Shown piece after piece: positions 1-18,975 of a stretch of DNA of 64,000 nucleotides. This stretch comes from Myrica gale. Lineage: Eukaryota > Streptophyta > Magnoliopsida > Fagales > Myricaceae. Position numbers and translations under genes: made by a program. Numbering within the stretch: the stretch's first letter is position 1; every line of letters begins with the position of its first letter. The stretch covers positions 13,007,001 through 13,071,000 of the forward strand of contig OZ005621.1 of assembly GCA_963930655.1 (NCBI GenBank), read 5' to 3'. Below the pieces are notes generated by a model that saw only the letters and a program-made list of their open reading frames with translations, made no database searches and was not told where the DNA came from.

Positions 1-900
1 CCGAGGCCATGCCGCCATAGTCCTCCCAAACTATCTCTTCTCTAGGTAGCCCACCCTGATTCCAAGTAATAACTCTACTACCCAGAGTGAACTTCATACT
101 CCGCCCACCATATTCAAGTATGGTTTTGTCAATGCTCTTCCACCAAGCATCACCCCTAACCACATTCAACTCATCCAAGGAAAGCACATATGAGTTAACA
201 ATGGTTTGCATACCTTGGACATCAGTAAGGACCGCCTTCTCTATCTTCTCACCTCCCATCACTTCATCGTTGGCAAGCTTTACCTCCAAGGTGTCTACCT
301 CCTCTCCCTGCGAACCTGCCATAGAAGCTAGTTTGGTGTTGATGACGTTGTGGGTAGATCTACTATCCATCAACATGTTGATCTCGCACTCGCCCATCGG
401 AGCCACAATTGTCACGGTTGATGATTTCCCAATGCCGGTCATGGCATTAAGACTTAGCTCACTGTCACTACTGCACTCCTCTTCCTTAGCTTCCGTCCTT
501 GCTTGGTCAACACCATGGTTGGACTCCTCACGTAGCCACCTCTTGATTACCTCATGCTTCTTCTCCACATGTCCGTCCATTCTAGGTGGTGGCCGCGGTC
601 TAGGCTCTCCACTTGTGGACTCGGATAAGTGAGTCTCTTCCATTCGTGAGCTGAACATTCCCCCTCCTACTATCCTTCATCCTTGCGGCTTGTGCACAGT
701 TGCCCCCACTTGGCCCTCCACCAAGTTTAGGCAACGCCGCTTGTAGATCTTGTCTCATTTCATCCACCACTCTCCTCTGCTTTTCGGTGGCCATGGTAAC
801 TCTGGCTATGGCTCCTTACATGTGGGCCATGGTTGTGCTTGTCTCAACCATCTTGTCTTTTAGCCATAGAGTAAACGTCTCCAAGTTATTGAACCGGTCT
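1..900 (-). pseudogene. Ty3/gypsy gag-protease fragment, runs off left edge
   Basis: Read on the minus strand, this is the 5' coding part of an LTR retrotransposon. An aspartic-protease-like stretch lies near 290-430. Its active-site motif reads MDSRSTHNVI, where gypsy retropepsins normally have LDSGSTHNFI, so the catalytic DSG is DSR and the enzyme is probably dead. Upstream (430-900) is a charged gag-like stretch that includes MATEKQRRVVDEMRQ near 790. The expected large gag domain is absent or compressed, so internal deletion is likely. Downstream the frame continues through a region resembling the usual post-protease linker to the window edge. It belongs with the LTR at 1302-2486, same orientation. 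The family call rests on the protease motif and element order. RT and integrase would lie left of the window. Confidence 0.7.
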
Positions 901-949
901 TGATTGGAAATCAATGAACTTGATATCGCCTCCATTGCAATACTTGGCT

Positions 950-1140
950 GCAACAACAAGTCCAACCTTGGGTTCTCTCCAAAATAAAGATCGAACCCCT
1001 CCCTTTAAAATTCTTGGCTCGAACAACTTCCAACCTTGGGTTCTCTCCAAAAGAAGATCGAACCCCTCCCTCACTCACAAACTTGGTAAGAACAAACAAG
1101 TTACCTTGGGTTCTCTCCAAAATGAAGATCGAACCCCTTC
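950..1140 (-). repeat. Three tandem copies of a 40-bp unit in the gypsy leader
   Basis: The phrase ACCTTGGGTTCTCTCCAAAA followed by GATCGAACCCCT occurs three times, starting near 964, 1034 and 1102, about 69 bp apart. It sits in the untranslated leader of the gypsy element between its primer-binding site and its gag. The short reading frames over it are repeat translations, not a gene. Confidence 0.85.
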
Positions 1141-1282
1141 TCAAGTAAAGTACTCCAACACAAAAAACAACTTTGCAATCGAATCAATCCAACAAAAATG
1201 AATCAAACTGGTAAGGCTCGTGTTTACCTACCTTGAAGATCTTCACGTTTCAAGCAACTCCCAATGAAATCTTCATGCACCT

Positions 1283-1298
1283 CTCAATGAAAGCACCA
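1283..1298 (-). other. Candidate primer-binding site of gypsy element
   Basis: Minus-strand TGGTGCTTTCATTGAG begins three bases after the LTR terminus TTAACA. Its TGG start and position fit a tRNA primer-binding site. The tRNA species was not identified. Confidence 0.55.
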
Positions 1299-1301
1299 TT
1301 T

Positions 1302-2486
1302 TGTTAAGGACCCCGGTCTAGGCCACCATAACAACGCCAACTCCCGGCAAGTGATTCGAACACGATCACCCCAATCGATCCTCCTAAACCGTTATGTGTA
1401 ACACACGAGCTGTTTATATAGGATCTATCACTCAAAATGGAGAACACTCGAGATGTTTATTGATAAGAACGAAGAACATGGTCAAAGGTTAATTAGCCCA
1501 AGAACCACAAGATACAAGAACAATTTCGATCAAGGGTTTCTTAGCCCAAGAACGGGTATCCAAACTAGGTTATTAGCCTATGATGAATCCCAAGTGAGAA
1601 GGTTATTAGCCTTAACACCGACTTAGCATATACGTGCCTATGTTTGGCCAAATCCCACCCCGAAAGCTCTCTGGCTCTCCAAGACTCTACTCTTCTCAAT
1701 ATCTGAATATATAACTCTAATGCTCCTAAGGGTGTTTATATAGACATCCTTAGGAATTAGGAGCTTACAAACCCTAATTGACTCAATCAAATCAAATCTA
1801 AATCGAATCCCTTTAATTCTGGAGATTTGAAATTACATGCCTAATTGAATATAAACATAAAGGAAATGAATCTTCTAGAGTTTAGGAAAGGATCCCTAAA
1901 TCTAGAAGATATGATTTATTCAATCATAACACAAAAGGAAACTACTCTCTAAGATACCTCCATGAATGTAGGGATCTCGCCGTCGTCCACGGTGGCGCCG
2001 TCGCCGCTTGCACCACCTTGGGTGGTGATGCTCATCCGGGTCCTGGAACCTTCCTCTTCCATTCCCCACCTAGTACCGGTAAGGGTGGTGGTGCTCCGCC
2101 ACTGGTGGTGGCTGGTGGTGGTGGCCATCCTGTGTCATGTCACTCCTTTGTCTGCTGGCCTGCTGTGGCTGCATGGCTTGGCTGGTGGCCAAGGACTTGC
2201 TGTGGCGCCGTGTCATGGCAAGGCCATGGGCAAGGCCCTGGGCTGGCCATGAGCTTGTCATGGCATGTTTGTGGCCGGCTGGCTAGCATGCCAGGCATGA
2301 CTGTTGCTGGGGCGCCATGCCTTGTCTGGGGCGCTGAGCTTGTGCGCGCGCGCGTGGGTGCCATGGCTTGGCTGTGGTGTTGTCACCGCGCGCGCTGTGG
2401 GCATGTCATGGGTGTCCATTGGTGCCACTGGTGCCTCATCTCGGCTCCTATCCTCCCACGCATGGCTATCACCCCCCATGTCATCA
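1302..2486 (-). mobile_element. Gypsy LTR, with GC-rich U3
   Basis: On the minus strand the segment starts TGATGACATGG and ends GGGTCCTTAACA, giving the TG...CA ends of an LTR of about 1.19 kb, followed by a primer-binding-site-like motif. The half near 1960-2480 is unusually GC-rich, with many CATG, GGCATG and GGTGGTGG words, and contrasts sharply with AT-rich surroundings. Open frames there on both strands are composition artefacts. The right end abuts a LINE reverse-transcriptase region (same strand), so the gypsy element seems to have inserted into that LINE. The 5 bp outside the right end are CTGGG. The matching copy would be left of the window. Confidence 0.6.
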
Positions 2487-2491
2487 CTGGG

Positions 2492-3404
2492 GATCCTTTC
2501 ACTTTGGCCTTCCACACCCCACGCCAGGGGTAAGGCTCGTAACTACCACCACAAGAAATGTAGTCATAGAAAGACTTAACAAAAAAAACCACCATCTTTA
2601 GAACCTAACCAAATCAACTTGTCCTCTCCTCCTCTACTCCACACCTCCTCATAGAGAGTGGAGAAAAATGAAGCGAAGTCATCCTCCTCCCAATCATTTG
2701 CGAGCCGAGAAAACTGCAAGTTCCACACTAAGGAACTAGATCCAGGATCCAAACAATCAACCATCATAACATCCTTGCAACAAGAAAGAGAAAAAACTAA
2801 ACAGAAAGCATGGCTCAAAATCCTCCCTCCACACCAAGTATCATGCCAGAAATGAACCCTCTGACCGTTACCCAACACGAACCTGAAATGCTCAGAGAAA
2901 GAATCCAACCCTTATTGAGATGCTTCCAAAGGCTCACCCTATAAGAACCACTCGGACACAAGGATGTCCACCCACCCCCCGAAATGCCATACTTCTCTGC
3001 AATCACACTCCTCCACAATCTATCCCGCTCATTAGAAAAACGCCACAACCACTTACCCAACAAGGCTATGTTAAACAAAGACAACCTTCTCAGCCCCAGA
3101 CCTCCTGACTGAATAGAACACACCTTCTCCAAATTTAACAAATGAAATTTGTGATTACTATATCACCACTGCCCCACAAGAAATCCCTTTGTAATTTCTT
3201 AAGTCTCAAAGCCACCATATTTGGAATAGGGAAAGGGGATAAAAATAGATAGGAAGACTAGAGAGTGTGGATTTTATCAAAGTAAGCCTACCACCCTTGG
3301 ATAAATTCAAGCGCTTCCAACCTGCCAACCTCCGTCCCAATCCTACTGCACTTGACCTTGTCATTAAGACCCCGGACATTCCAATTTAGGATTCTAGGCT
3401 TCAT
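2492..3404 (-). pseudogene. LINE ORF2 remnant: endonuclease start fused to RT C-terminus
   Basis: Translation from 3404 begins [15 protein letters not shown], the classic first residues of the plant L1 ORF2 endonuclease. About 12 codons later it switches to [20 protein letters not shown] (near 3330-3270), which belongs near the RT C-terminus, several hundred residues further on in intact ORF2. It then runs through the zf-RVT region: [20 protein letters not shown] near 3090, [19 protein letters not shown] near 2880, and VKSFYDYISCGG near 2580-2545. A run of eight A's (2581-2588) accompanies a frame change. The ORF1 stop and ORF2 start overlap as TAATG at 3402-3406, as in many L1 elements. Dead copy. 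Confidence 0.85.
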
Positions 3405-5290
3405 TAACAACCCGAAGTGGCCCTCCCCCCCTTCCTGCTTGTCCTAGAAACGGACACCTGCCCCTCATAATTAATTGAGGACAACAATCCTTTCATTTCC
3501 CTTACCAACTTCCTCCCCGATCGACTAAGATATTTCCTATCCATAAGTTCTCTATTTTGTTCCAACTCTTCAAACAGAGACATCAATTTATCTTAATGCC
3601 CCTCACGTGACACCCCCACCATTTTCCGGAATGAGAACGCCATGGTCAACACCCATTGAGATTTAGGATAACATATCTGTACAGGGTCCCAACTCTGCTC
3701 AGAAAGCCCATCACAAACGCCAAACACAGCCCCTCTCTCCTTTGGACCCAATACTAACACATCATCCGCCATTGGCATTTTAGCGGGACCCACCCCACCA
3801 TCCTGACATGCAACCAACTCCAATTCACTCACCGGAGAAGAGTCACCCACCAACAAACCATGCCTCTCAACAGACTCCCTCAAACTATCCGCAACACCAT
3901 CCTTCACTACAACAGACAGCCCCAGAAAAAACAGGAGACTCAACTTGTCCCTTAGAACAAATGCCATGGGAACTCACCTTAAAATCCTTGCCCGTGGAGT
4001 GGTCAGAAGGAAGTGAATTTTCGAGCCCCAAAGCATGAGAGATCACGTCGTCAGCAACAGGAAGCAACTCCGAAGCCTCTGCCGAAAACATAGGCATCGA
4101 AGCAGCAGCGACAGGAGCACAAACTGGCTCCAAAACAGCAGCGACAGGCGCCCACGTCGCAGGTCATAAACTTGCGCCTGTACATCTTCCTCAATTGGGC
4201 CGGGTAATGGCCAGACCCACGCCCATTTGCCGACAAGACAAGCCCATTCCCCGCCCCACCAGCCAACAAAGGCCCATCCTTCGGGCTAAAGGAAGGCCCA
4301 GACTGAGACAAAACAGGCCCATGCGATCCCCCTTCCACTGCAGCCCACCCTTCACATATGCCTTCAGCACCCTCTAAACCCAAGGACCACAAGATTTGGT
4401 TGAGCTCCGTCCTAAGACCGAGCAATTTTTTCCTTAAAATAGACATACAACGTCTGTCCCCCTCTAAATCTAATGACGATCTGTCAATAAATGAGGGAGC
4501 CTTGGGGATAACAACAAATTCCTGATCTGCATGTTTTTCCTGCAAACAGAGTGTCGGCTCTCCTTTATTTTATTTTTCTCCATAACTCTCCACAGACGAA
4601 GCCTGCATGCCTACTTCACCAACGGCTGCTTCATCTTGACAGCTCTGGCGAAGGAAAGCCCTCCCCTCAGCCCTTGCTGCCCAGAAACACCAGAGCCAGG
4701 CTGATCAACCTTCCCACCACTAACTCTTCTAAGGTGGTCGACCACCTCTTGGAACACTCCAGTCAGCAGCCTCCATCCTTCTCCTCCCTTCCCTTCAGGG
4801 ACCATGACCACTCCCCTGCGACGACCTTCCTACCTCCCTCCTTGTTAACACATCGCTGAGCCAGAAACGCTCGAGAATAATCGTTGGCCTTAGAAACAAA
4901 GGAACGGTCACCATCAGCTTCCATAAGCTTTTCTCCCATATTAATCACCCATATAGCTCCAAATTTCCTGAAGTAAATCGCACTAACAGACTTCCGACTC
5001 CATTCCGTAGGCTGGACAACATCTTCAACACTAACAGATACGTGAAACTCTTTAGCCTCTAGTCTAAGGGTGTGTTTGCGTCCTAAAATTTTACACCCTC
5101 TAAAATTTTAACACAATTAACTATTACAATATAATCTCTCTCTCCCCCATCAAATCATAAATTTTAACCACAAAAATATAAAAAATTACCTCTCTCTTCA
5201 CTTTTTCACTAAACCCAATACCTAAAATTTTAACAACACTAAAATTTTACAAAACAAACTCACCCTTGCTCCTGGAGGAACTCATCTCTC
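3402..5290 (-). pseudogene. LINE ORF1 (gag-like protein), broken
   Basis: Minus-strand pieces read LEAKEFHVSVSVEDVV and FRKFGAIWVINMGEKLMEAD (5060-4920), then SKANDYSRAFLAQRCVNKEG (near 4890). This is the style of the N-terminal domain of plant L1 ORF1 proteins. Further pieces (4545-4051, 3967-3593, 3586-3404) give a Gly/Ser/Pro-rich middle and a charged tail ending just where ORF2 starts. Frameshifts break it repeatedly. The likely start codon is near 5287 (MSSSRS), immediately followed by the MITE. In intact elements the product binds LINE RNA. Confidence 0.65.
5066..5267. mobile_element. MITE with AAGGGTGNGTTTG terminal inverted repeats
   Basis: The left end AAGGGTGTGTTTG and right end CAAACTCACCCTT are inverted with one mismatch. 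The interior is AT-rich, contains CTCTTCACTTTTTCAC and encodes nothing. Flanking triplets on the minus strand are AGC and AGA, an approximate 3-bp target duplication. Removing the element plus one triplet puts the LINE ORF1 start in frame with its downstream LEAKEF. It is related to copies at 36502-36686 and 63464-63658. Confidence 0.8.
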
Positions 5291-5335
5291 CAAAATTCTC
5301 TTGGAGCAACTCTTTAGCCTCTTTTGACCGGTTGG

Positions 5336-5818
5336 GTAGGTTTTATAAAGCATTTGATGGCAAGAGATGTCAGTAGTCATGCGTAGGCAGAAAGGAAAAA
5401 TTTATGGGAAATAGTGCATCGAAGTGCTAGGTGTTTTTTCAGTTTCATACTTGGCCAAGCAACATTGGTGCCCAGTAGAGTAGATATGGAGAGAAGTTGA
5501 CAATTAACGTTCAAAATGACTAAAGAACTTGCATCCAATTTGAATCACCATCATATTGTGACTTATTGTTTGCTTCATAGATAATGAGTTAGTCGTCATT
5601 GAATTCCTAATAATTCACTATATTTATTTTCTTGTTCGTTTCGAACAACCTATGGAGCATTAGTCTTTTAAGTTATAAATACATGGGGACATGTTGATTG
5701 CGATATTACATAAAGTTCTGGATTGATAGGATTTTTTTAACTTGTCCCACCGTGTTGATGATATTTAATTTAACGCACACAACATTGATGCCTATAACAA
5801 TTCTCGTTTTGGTACCAG
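5336..5818. other. Intron sequence upstream of first visible mannosidase exon
   Basis: This is AT-rich unique-looking sequence with no recognised coding signal. It ends in a pyrimidine-containing acceptor (GGTACCAG at 5811-5818). It is probably the 3' part of a large intron whose remainder holds the LINE and gypsy insertions. Confidence 0.6.
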
Positions 5819-13872
<8,054 letters not shown>

Positions 13873-14865
13873 TTATTAGGGATGTATTATTTTTGGTGGA
13901 ACCCCTCTCTATGACTTCAGGCTCAATGGTGATGGAGAGTCAAAAGGTCCACTATATGGGCATTGAAATTAGATAGCAGCTATTTCCATTAGGAAACACT
14001 GCAGCTCAACAATTGTAAGATTTCGGAGTGCCCTTCGACCACGATGGATCTGTAACATAGGAAATAGGTCATTGTCTACACTTACCTATAGTATAAAGTG
14101 GGGCTTTTGCCCTAAAAGCCTTTTTGATGGATCAAGTGGCCATTTGTAATTTTAGTGATTGAGGATACTGGAATGACTAAAATACCTTCAAGTTATCTAC
14201 TTTCTTTCCTGATTCAGCGTTTTGCCATAGCTTTGTTCTTACACTCATTCAAGTCAAGACAAACGGAATGACAATCCGATTTGAAATGGGTCTTAAAAGA
14301 CTTCCGAACTAGAAAAGAAATCTGGAACGTTTTAGGTCGTGTCCAATTTACACACCAAATTTCAAAATCATGTAACTCACTCGTTCAACTAAAGCGCACG
14401 AAATTTGTCTCAATGTTTTCCTTTCATAAAATTAAAGTTCAAGTCCTAACTCGTTAAAATCTGATTTGAAATTATTCCTTAAATGATATTCGAAACAAGC
14501 ACAGAGTCTGGGATGCACAAGCCAGGGTGACAGCTTGAGATCTAAACTTTAAAAATTCAAAACTCACTCAATATATATTCGAATTACCTGAAACTTGTCA
14601 AAATCCTTGGTTTTGAAAAAAATTTCAGATAAAATTTATACAAGAATCAGCATAAAAAAGAGTCCCTAACGAGACTGTTTTGCATAACTTAATTTTTTTT
14701 CAAAACGGCTGGTTTCAAATCGACTTCTTGAATTTTTATATACTAAATCACACATGCAACGAATTATATCTAATCAAAACAAGTTTCTATACATATTGAA
14801 TAACTATTTTACCTTGATTTCTTTCGATTTTTCTCATGTTCTTCACTTCTCCTTGACCCTGTACA
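13873..14865. other. Mannosidase 3' UTR and downstream region
   Basis: The stop codon TGA is at 13870-13872. No strong AATAAA signal was picked out in the first 250 bases. The rest is AT-rich with no gene or repeat that I recognise. Confidence 0.5.
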
Positions 14866-14870
14866 CAAAC

Positions 14871-16174
14871 TGTAAGAAGTATGCTCTAAAAATCCTTATT
14901 CTATATAATTGATGTTTAGATGTCACGTGTTTATATTTATTATATTAGGTAATATGTTGTGACATAAGATGTTACACGGTTATCATTGAGTGACATTGTA
15001 GAATAGTCATGCCAATGATTAATGAATCAAAGGTGGTAAGTATGACTTTTTGGTTCCATGTACACTTGATATTTTATTCTAGATCAAGGTACATATTTAT
15101 GTACAATAGGTCTATGCTCATTGTGCCTCAATTAGATAGGATGATGTATTCAGTCATCGAGGTGGTGACCTTAAGCAAACGAGTGGGTGCACTGTAAGAG
15201 TAATGTATTGAACGAGATCAAATATAGATTCCTTCTAGAAGTGATCATTGATGTTGAGAAGGTATTCAACACAATTTTTTTATGATACCCTTAGACCAGA
15301 GAGGTTTATGCAAATTTGTTTATTGAGTACTTGTACTCTGACCGAGTCATTTGGTGATGATCTTTCTAGGTCAAATATTCCAGACAACGTCGAATCTTGC
15401 GCATGATGAATGAGTTTTTGTATAAATGCTCAATAAGAAATACATCAGTTTCTTCGGGAGATAGTATATTCAAGTATATATGTATAGGATTGGACTCGAG
15501 AAAAGAAATCTTTGGCTAGAGGAATGTTGTGAAAATGTTTTTTGAAATTAATATATTCTATATATTTATTTGTGAAATTGTTTTGGAAACAATTTGAGAG
15601 TCCAACGAGTTACAAATTAGAAATTTAAGAATTATATGAGTTAGGAATTTTGTCAATGATATTATTCCAGTCCTATTAGCTCATATGGAATATAGTGTGG
15701 TGGAAGGATAAATAAACAATTATAATTGTTAGCGAAAGAGATTTCACAAATCAACCTCAAATTCTCGGGGGTGAATTGTAATATATTGATGGACATGATT
15801 ACAATTAGTATGAGCATAAAATTCGAAATAAAAGAATATAAGGGAGTTAATGGAAAAAAATATTTTTCCTGAGATCCTACGACCGAGATCTAAGATCCTT
15901 AATGATCTCACGAACTATTACAGCTAGGGTTATCCTATATAAGGATAGCTATGAGATAGTTTATCCTAAGGTTTTCAGTTTTGCAGTTGGCCATCAGAAC
16001 TCAGAGAAAACCCTACAGAGTTGTGACCGTGGAGAGGAAGGAGGCAGAACACTTGTGCTGCTATTGTGGAATTCTCAAAGATTGTGAGATCGACAAGAAC
16101 CTGAAGATTATTGAAGAATTCTCGGGATCAACAAAGATAAATGATAAGTTAATTTTCCACAGTTGTAACTTTCA
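14871..16174 (+). mobile_element. Solo LTR, copia-like family A (copy 1), with perfect TSD
   Basis: It begins TGTAAGAAGTATGCTC and ends TTGTAACTTTCA, 1304 bp, flanked on both sides by CAAAC (14866-14870 and 16175-16179). No internal region adjoins it, so it is a solo LTR left by LTR-LTR recombination. The interior (GACATAAGATGT, ATGAATCAAAGGTGG and other stretches) matches the copies at 20506-21716 and 29285-29495. Confidence 0.9.
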
Positions 16175-16179
16175 CAAAC

Positions 16180-17815
16180 CCAACTCTAGATCATTACATG
16201 CAACCGAAAAAAAAAACGAAGATTCTAAGTTATTCTCTCAAAACTTACAGAATCACCAATGAAATCCACGAGTTCTTCGTTTCTTCTTTGTCTTCCTCCC
16301 TTTCACACTTCTGACTCTCTCTCTCTCTAAGCTATTGTATGCGCAGAATTAAAAAAATGGTAGAGGAATGGTCGACGATCGAGAAGAAAGAAGAGAAGGG
16401 AGGGAAATTGACTTAATTGCCCCAACCTTGTTTCTATCGCCTATTCTCATTGGGTCTCATGAGCAGCACATTTAAATGTATTAAATTTTCTCTCCATATT
16501 CTCTATGTATTTGAAATTCTACCCTTCATTCTCCTTAATTAAACATTCACACCCTAATTTTAATGAAATACTCGTAAATTAAATTTAAGGTACTTGAATT
16601 TTATTAAATTTATAATTCAGCTATAATACTTCAAAATAATGGGACTCTATCCTCTAAAAGAATTTGCAATACATCCTATCATACAAAACGGAGATCTAAA
16701 ATCAACATTCTTACTTCAAGACTTGCGCACAATATAAAATTTGGATATTAACAAAATAGACCAAAATAAATGTAAAGTAAAATTTCACCTTGGTCATAAA
16801 TTTTAAATTAAACCGTACATTTCAATTTTTTAAGAATTCAGGATAGTGCAACACTTAGAACTGACAAAGTAAAATTTCAATGCTTAGATCAGCATGAATG
16901 AAAATCTAAACTGATAGACGATTCTAGTCTTTAATTCGGGGTCTCACAACTTAGTTGGTAAATAATCCCTTGGGTTGAATTAAAATCATTTAGATGATAC
17001 TCTAGTGTACCACCCTCCCGATTATTTCCTTCAGAATATCTTAATTAGCTAGATGATGTTGTTTCATATAGTTTTATGAAAAATTTGACTTTAATCTTGA
17101 TAATTAATTTTGACTTGCTTAGCATGAATGCCTAAATTTTATTTTATGTGATTATCTTTTAAGAAATTTCCTTTCTATCCTTTCTTGACTTAATTGTCAT
17201 TTATTGCCCTTATGTAACAAAATTTCTAAATAGGAGAGATTATATTATTAATAATTATTTTTCCTGATCAATATTTAATTGTCGAAACTTATATGCCTTA
17301 TTGAAGAAATTATGTGACCTTTTCTATTTTTATACTTAGGTTTAAATTCTCTTTGAACTTGGTCTTGGTGATGTTTTGTATTAGGGGATTTATTTTGAAC
17401 CTAAGTTTGACCAAGCTTTGACTTCTCTTTGTTGGGCCATTATTGGACTAATGAAATCTTAGTTATTCTAAGTTATTCTACAATTAAGGTACGCAGATCA
17501 TCTATTCTAAGTTATTCTAAGTTTCTCAATAAAATTCTCAGTATCTTCTTTGTTGAAATCTTAGTGGCAGATATAGTAGAGCGCATGCAAAAAGGAGCTT
17601 ATAAAGTAGACAACAAAAAGTAAATTGCCTGTCATGAGACAGACAAGCCGTTCCTTCACTATTGCAGAGCGGCTTTGCTCAATCAATGCTACAACATTTT
17701 AGTTGAGTTTAAAAAAATATGGTTTTTGCTAGTGGATTGAGGCGGCTTCGCTATCTCGAACCAAAACCTAGGAGACTGCTTGAGACCATATATTGTCTTT
17801 TTCACCTGCAAAATC
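16180..17815. other. AT-rich stretch without recognised features
   Basis: It contains a short CT microsatellite (16315-16328), some repeated AGTTATTCTA words (17458-17520) and no convincing reading frame. Confidence 0.5.
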
Positions 17816-18172
17816 ACCACTAACTTCCTACGGGGTGAAGACAATAGGGTCAGTCAATAGATTGTCCTTCTTTTTGCTGCATTTTGCTCAAAGGGTTAAA
17901 GGGAGATAGTGGATCGAGTTGTTCGCAAGAGCCAATTTTATCCTCTTCCGATGAGGGATCCCTGGGAGAGTCACCGACTCCAACTACCGTCCATGTATTA
18001 TCATCCATGCTAGATCTGACCAACTACCCATCCTACATCCTCTACGTTCTGGACAACTTATCTCTATCTCAGTAGAGTGTGTCAATGGCATGTTTCAGTC
18101 CTCTTTCCCATCCCATACTATCATTCTCGATTGGACAATTAGACATCCAACCCGTAATTGCAATGACTCAAT

Positions 18173-18209
18173 TGCAAGAGCGGAGCTATACCAAATGAGC
18201 TATATCCCA
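18173..18209 (-). pseudogene. trnA-UGC: Plastid trnA-UGC exon 1 remnant
   Basis: Minus strand GGGATATAGCTCATTTGGTA, then TAGCTCCGCTCTTGCA. This is the 5' half of plastid tRNA-Ala with the TGC anticodon, followed by intron sequence. Substitutions fall in the D arm and at the 5' end. Not functional in this setting. Confidence 0.88.
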
Positions 18210-18260
18210 CCGAGCCAAGTGGAACATGCATGAAGAAGTCAGTCTTTTCCTTGGAGAAGT

Positions 18261-18295
18261 TGGATCATCCTGGACTTGAACCAAAGACCTCGCCC
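18261..18295 (-). pseudogene. trnI-GAU: Plastid trnI-GAU exon 2 remnant
   Basis: Minus strand GGGCGAGGTCTTTGGTTCAA, then GTCCAGGATGATCCA. This is the T-arm half of plastid tRNA-Ile. One change in the acceptor stem (GATCCA for GGCCCA) disrupts pairing. Confidence 0.88.
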
Positions 18296-18689
18296 GTGAA
18301 GTAAATCATTGCACCTACAGACCAACCAATTGGGAAAGAATCAATAGATTCCTTTTCGGGAGCCATTCATCCTTCCCGAATGCAGCATACAACTCTCCAG
18401 TGTACTGTGCTCTCCAAGTGTGCTTGTTCCCTTCCTTCCTTACTATGGTAAGTCATTGTGAAATAACTTCGATAAGAAGAAGAAAAAGGCGTTAAGAGGA
18501 CCCTCCTAGCCCAATCCTAGACACTCTATTCCCATTTCAAGTTAAGAGGTAGATAAACAAACACATCCCATTGCACTAATGAGGGGCGTTCGTAGTGACC
18601 AAGAAGTGAGTTATTTATCAGCCAAGCATTCTTCTTATGGCTATATCCAATCTCCCGGCCCTGCGGAAAGGAAAAATAATTTTAACATC

Positions 18690-18975
18690 ATAGGAAGTTG
18701 GTTCTCTTTTAGCAATACCATTACCATGTAGCATTACCTGAGCCATTTCCTGGAGAAGCCTATTCTTCCTCTTAAAAACTTCGTTCTGTTGAGGTGTTAT
18801 TGGAGCAAAAAAATTCATGATGTATCCCCTCATCAAGACAATATTCATGGTAGCTAGAGTTGTCAAATTCCTTCACATGGTCACTTTGGATTCTTGAGAT
18901 CCTGTAGCCTTGTTCATTTTGCAGACGAATGCTCAAGCTTTTAAACTTCTGATAAGCTTCAATCTTTTCCCTCAA
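18690..18975 (-). pseudogene. Copia integrase core fragment
   Basis: Minus-strand pieces read GYRISRIQSDHVKEFDNSSY and then PITPQQNEVFKRKNRLLQEM. These match the copia integrase hallmarks IRSDHGGEF and PRTPQQNGVVERKNRTLQEM. The frame breaks between them. The catalytic Asp (SDH) and Glu (FKRKN for VERKN, the Glu replaced) regions are recognisable but damaged. The fragment ends abruptly where plastid DNA begins. Confidence 0.85.

Larger units (their letters stand above)
2487..5335 (-). mobile_element. L1-type LINE, internally deleted, with nested MITE
   Basis: This is a non-LTR retrotransposon on the minus strand. From its 5' side (about 5335) come ORF1 (about 5290-3402), the first codons of ORF2 endonuclease (3404), then directly the C-terminal part of the reverse transcriptase and its zinc-binding domain down to about 2492. 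There it is cut by the gypsy LTR. The endonuclease core and RT catalytic core are missing. A 0.2-kb MITE sits in the beginning of ORF1. Confidence 0.85.
17815..18620 (-). other. Nuclear insertion of plastid DNA (NUPT): trnI intron/exon 2 to trnA exon 1/intron
   Basis: On the minus strand the order is the 3' part of the plastid trnI-GAU intron, trnI exon 2 (18261-18295), spacer, trnA-UGC exon 1 (18173-18209), then trnA intron sequence to about 17815. This is the order within the chloroplast rRNA operon. The text matches plastid sequence I remember, with scattered substitutions and small gaps, so the copy is not recent. It lies inside a decayed copia pol region: integrase coding resumes near 18700. 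Boundaries are approximate, and 18620-18700 is ambiguous. Confidence 0.88.

Noticed and set aside
87..632. 181-codon plus-strand frame at the left edge
   Set aside because: It lies opposite a retrotransposon protease read on the minus strand, and its composition follows from that.
1962..2601. Several overlapping Gly/Trp/Cys-rich frames on both strands
   Set aside because: All arise from a GC-rich repetitive LTR segment; no domain, and frames are open on both strands at once.
18173..18295. Functional tRNA genes
   Set aside because: Only half-genes of split plastid tRNAs are present, with substitutions, in nuclear transposon context.
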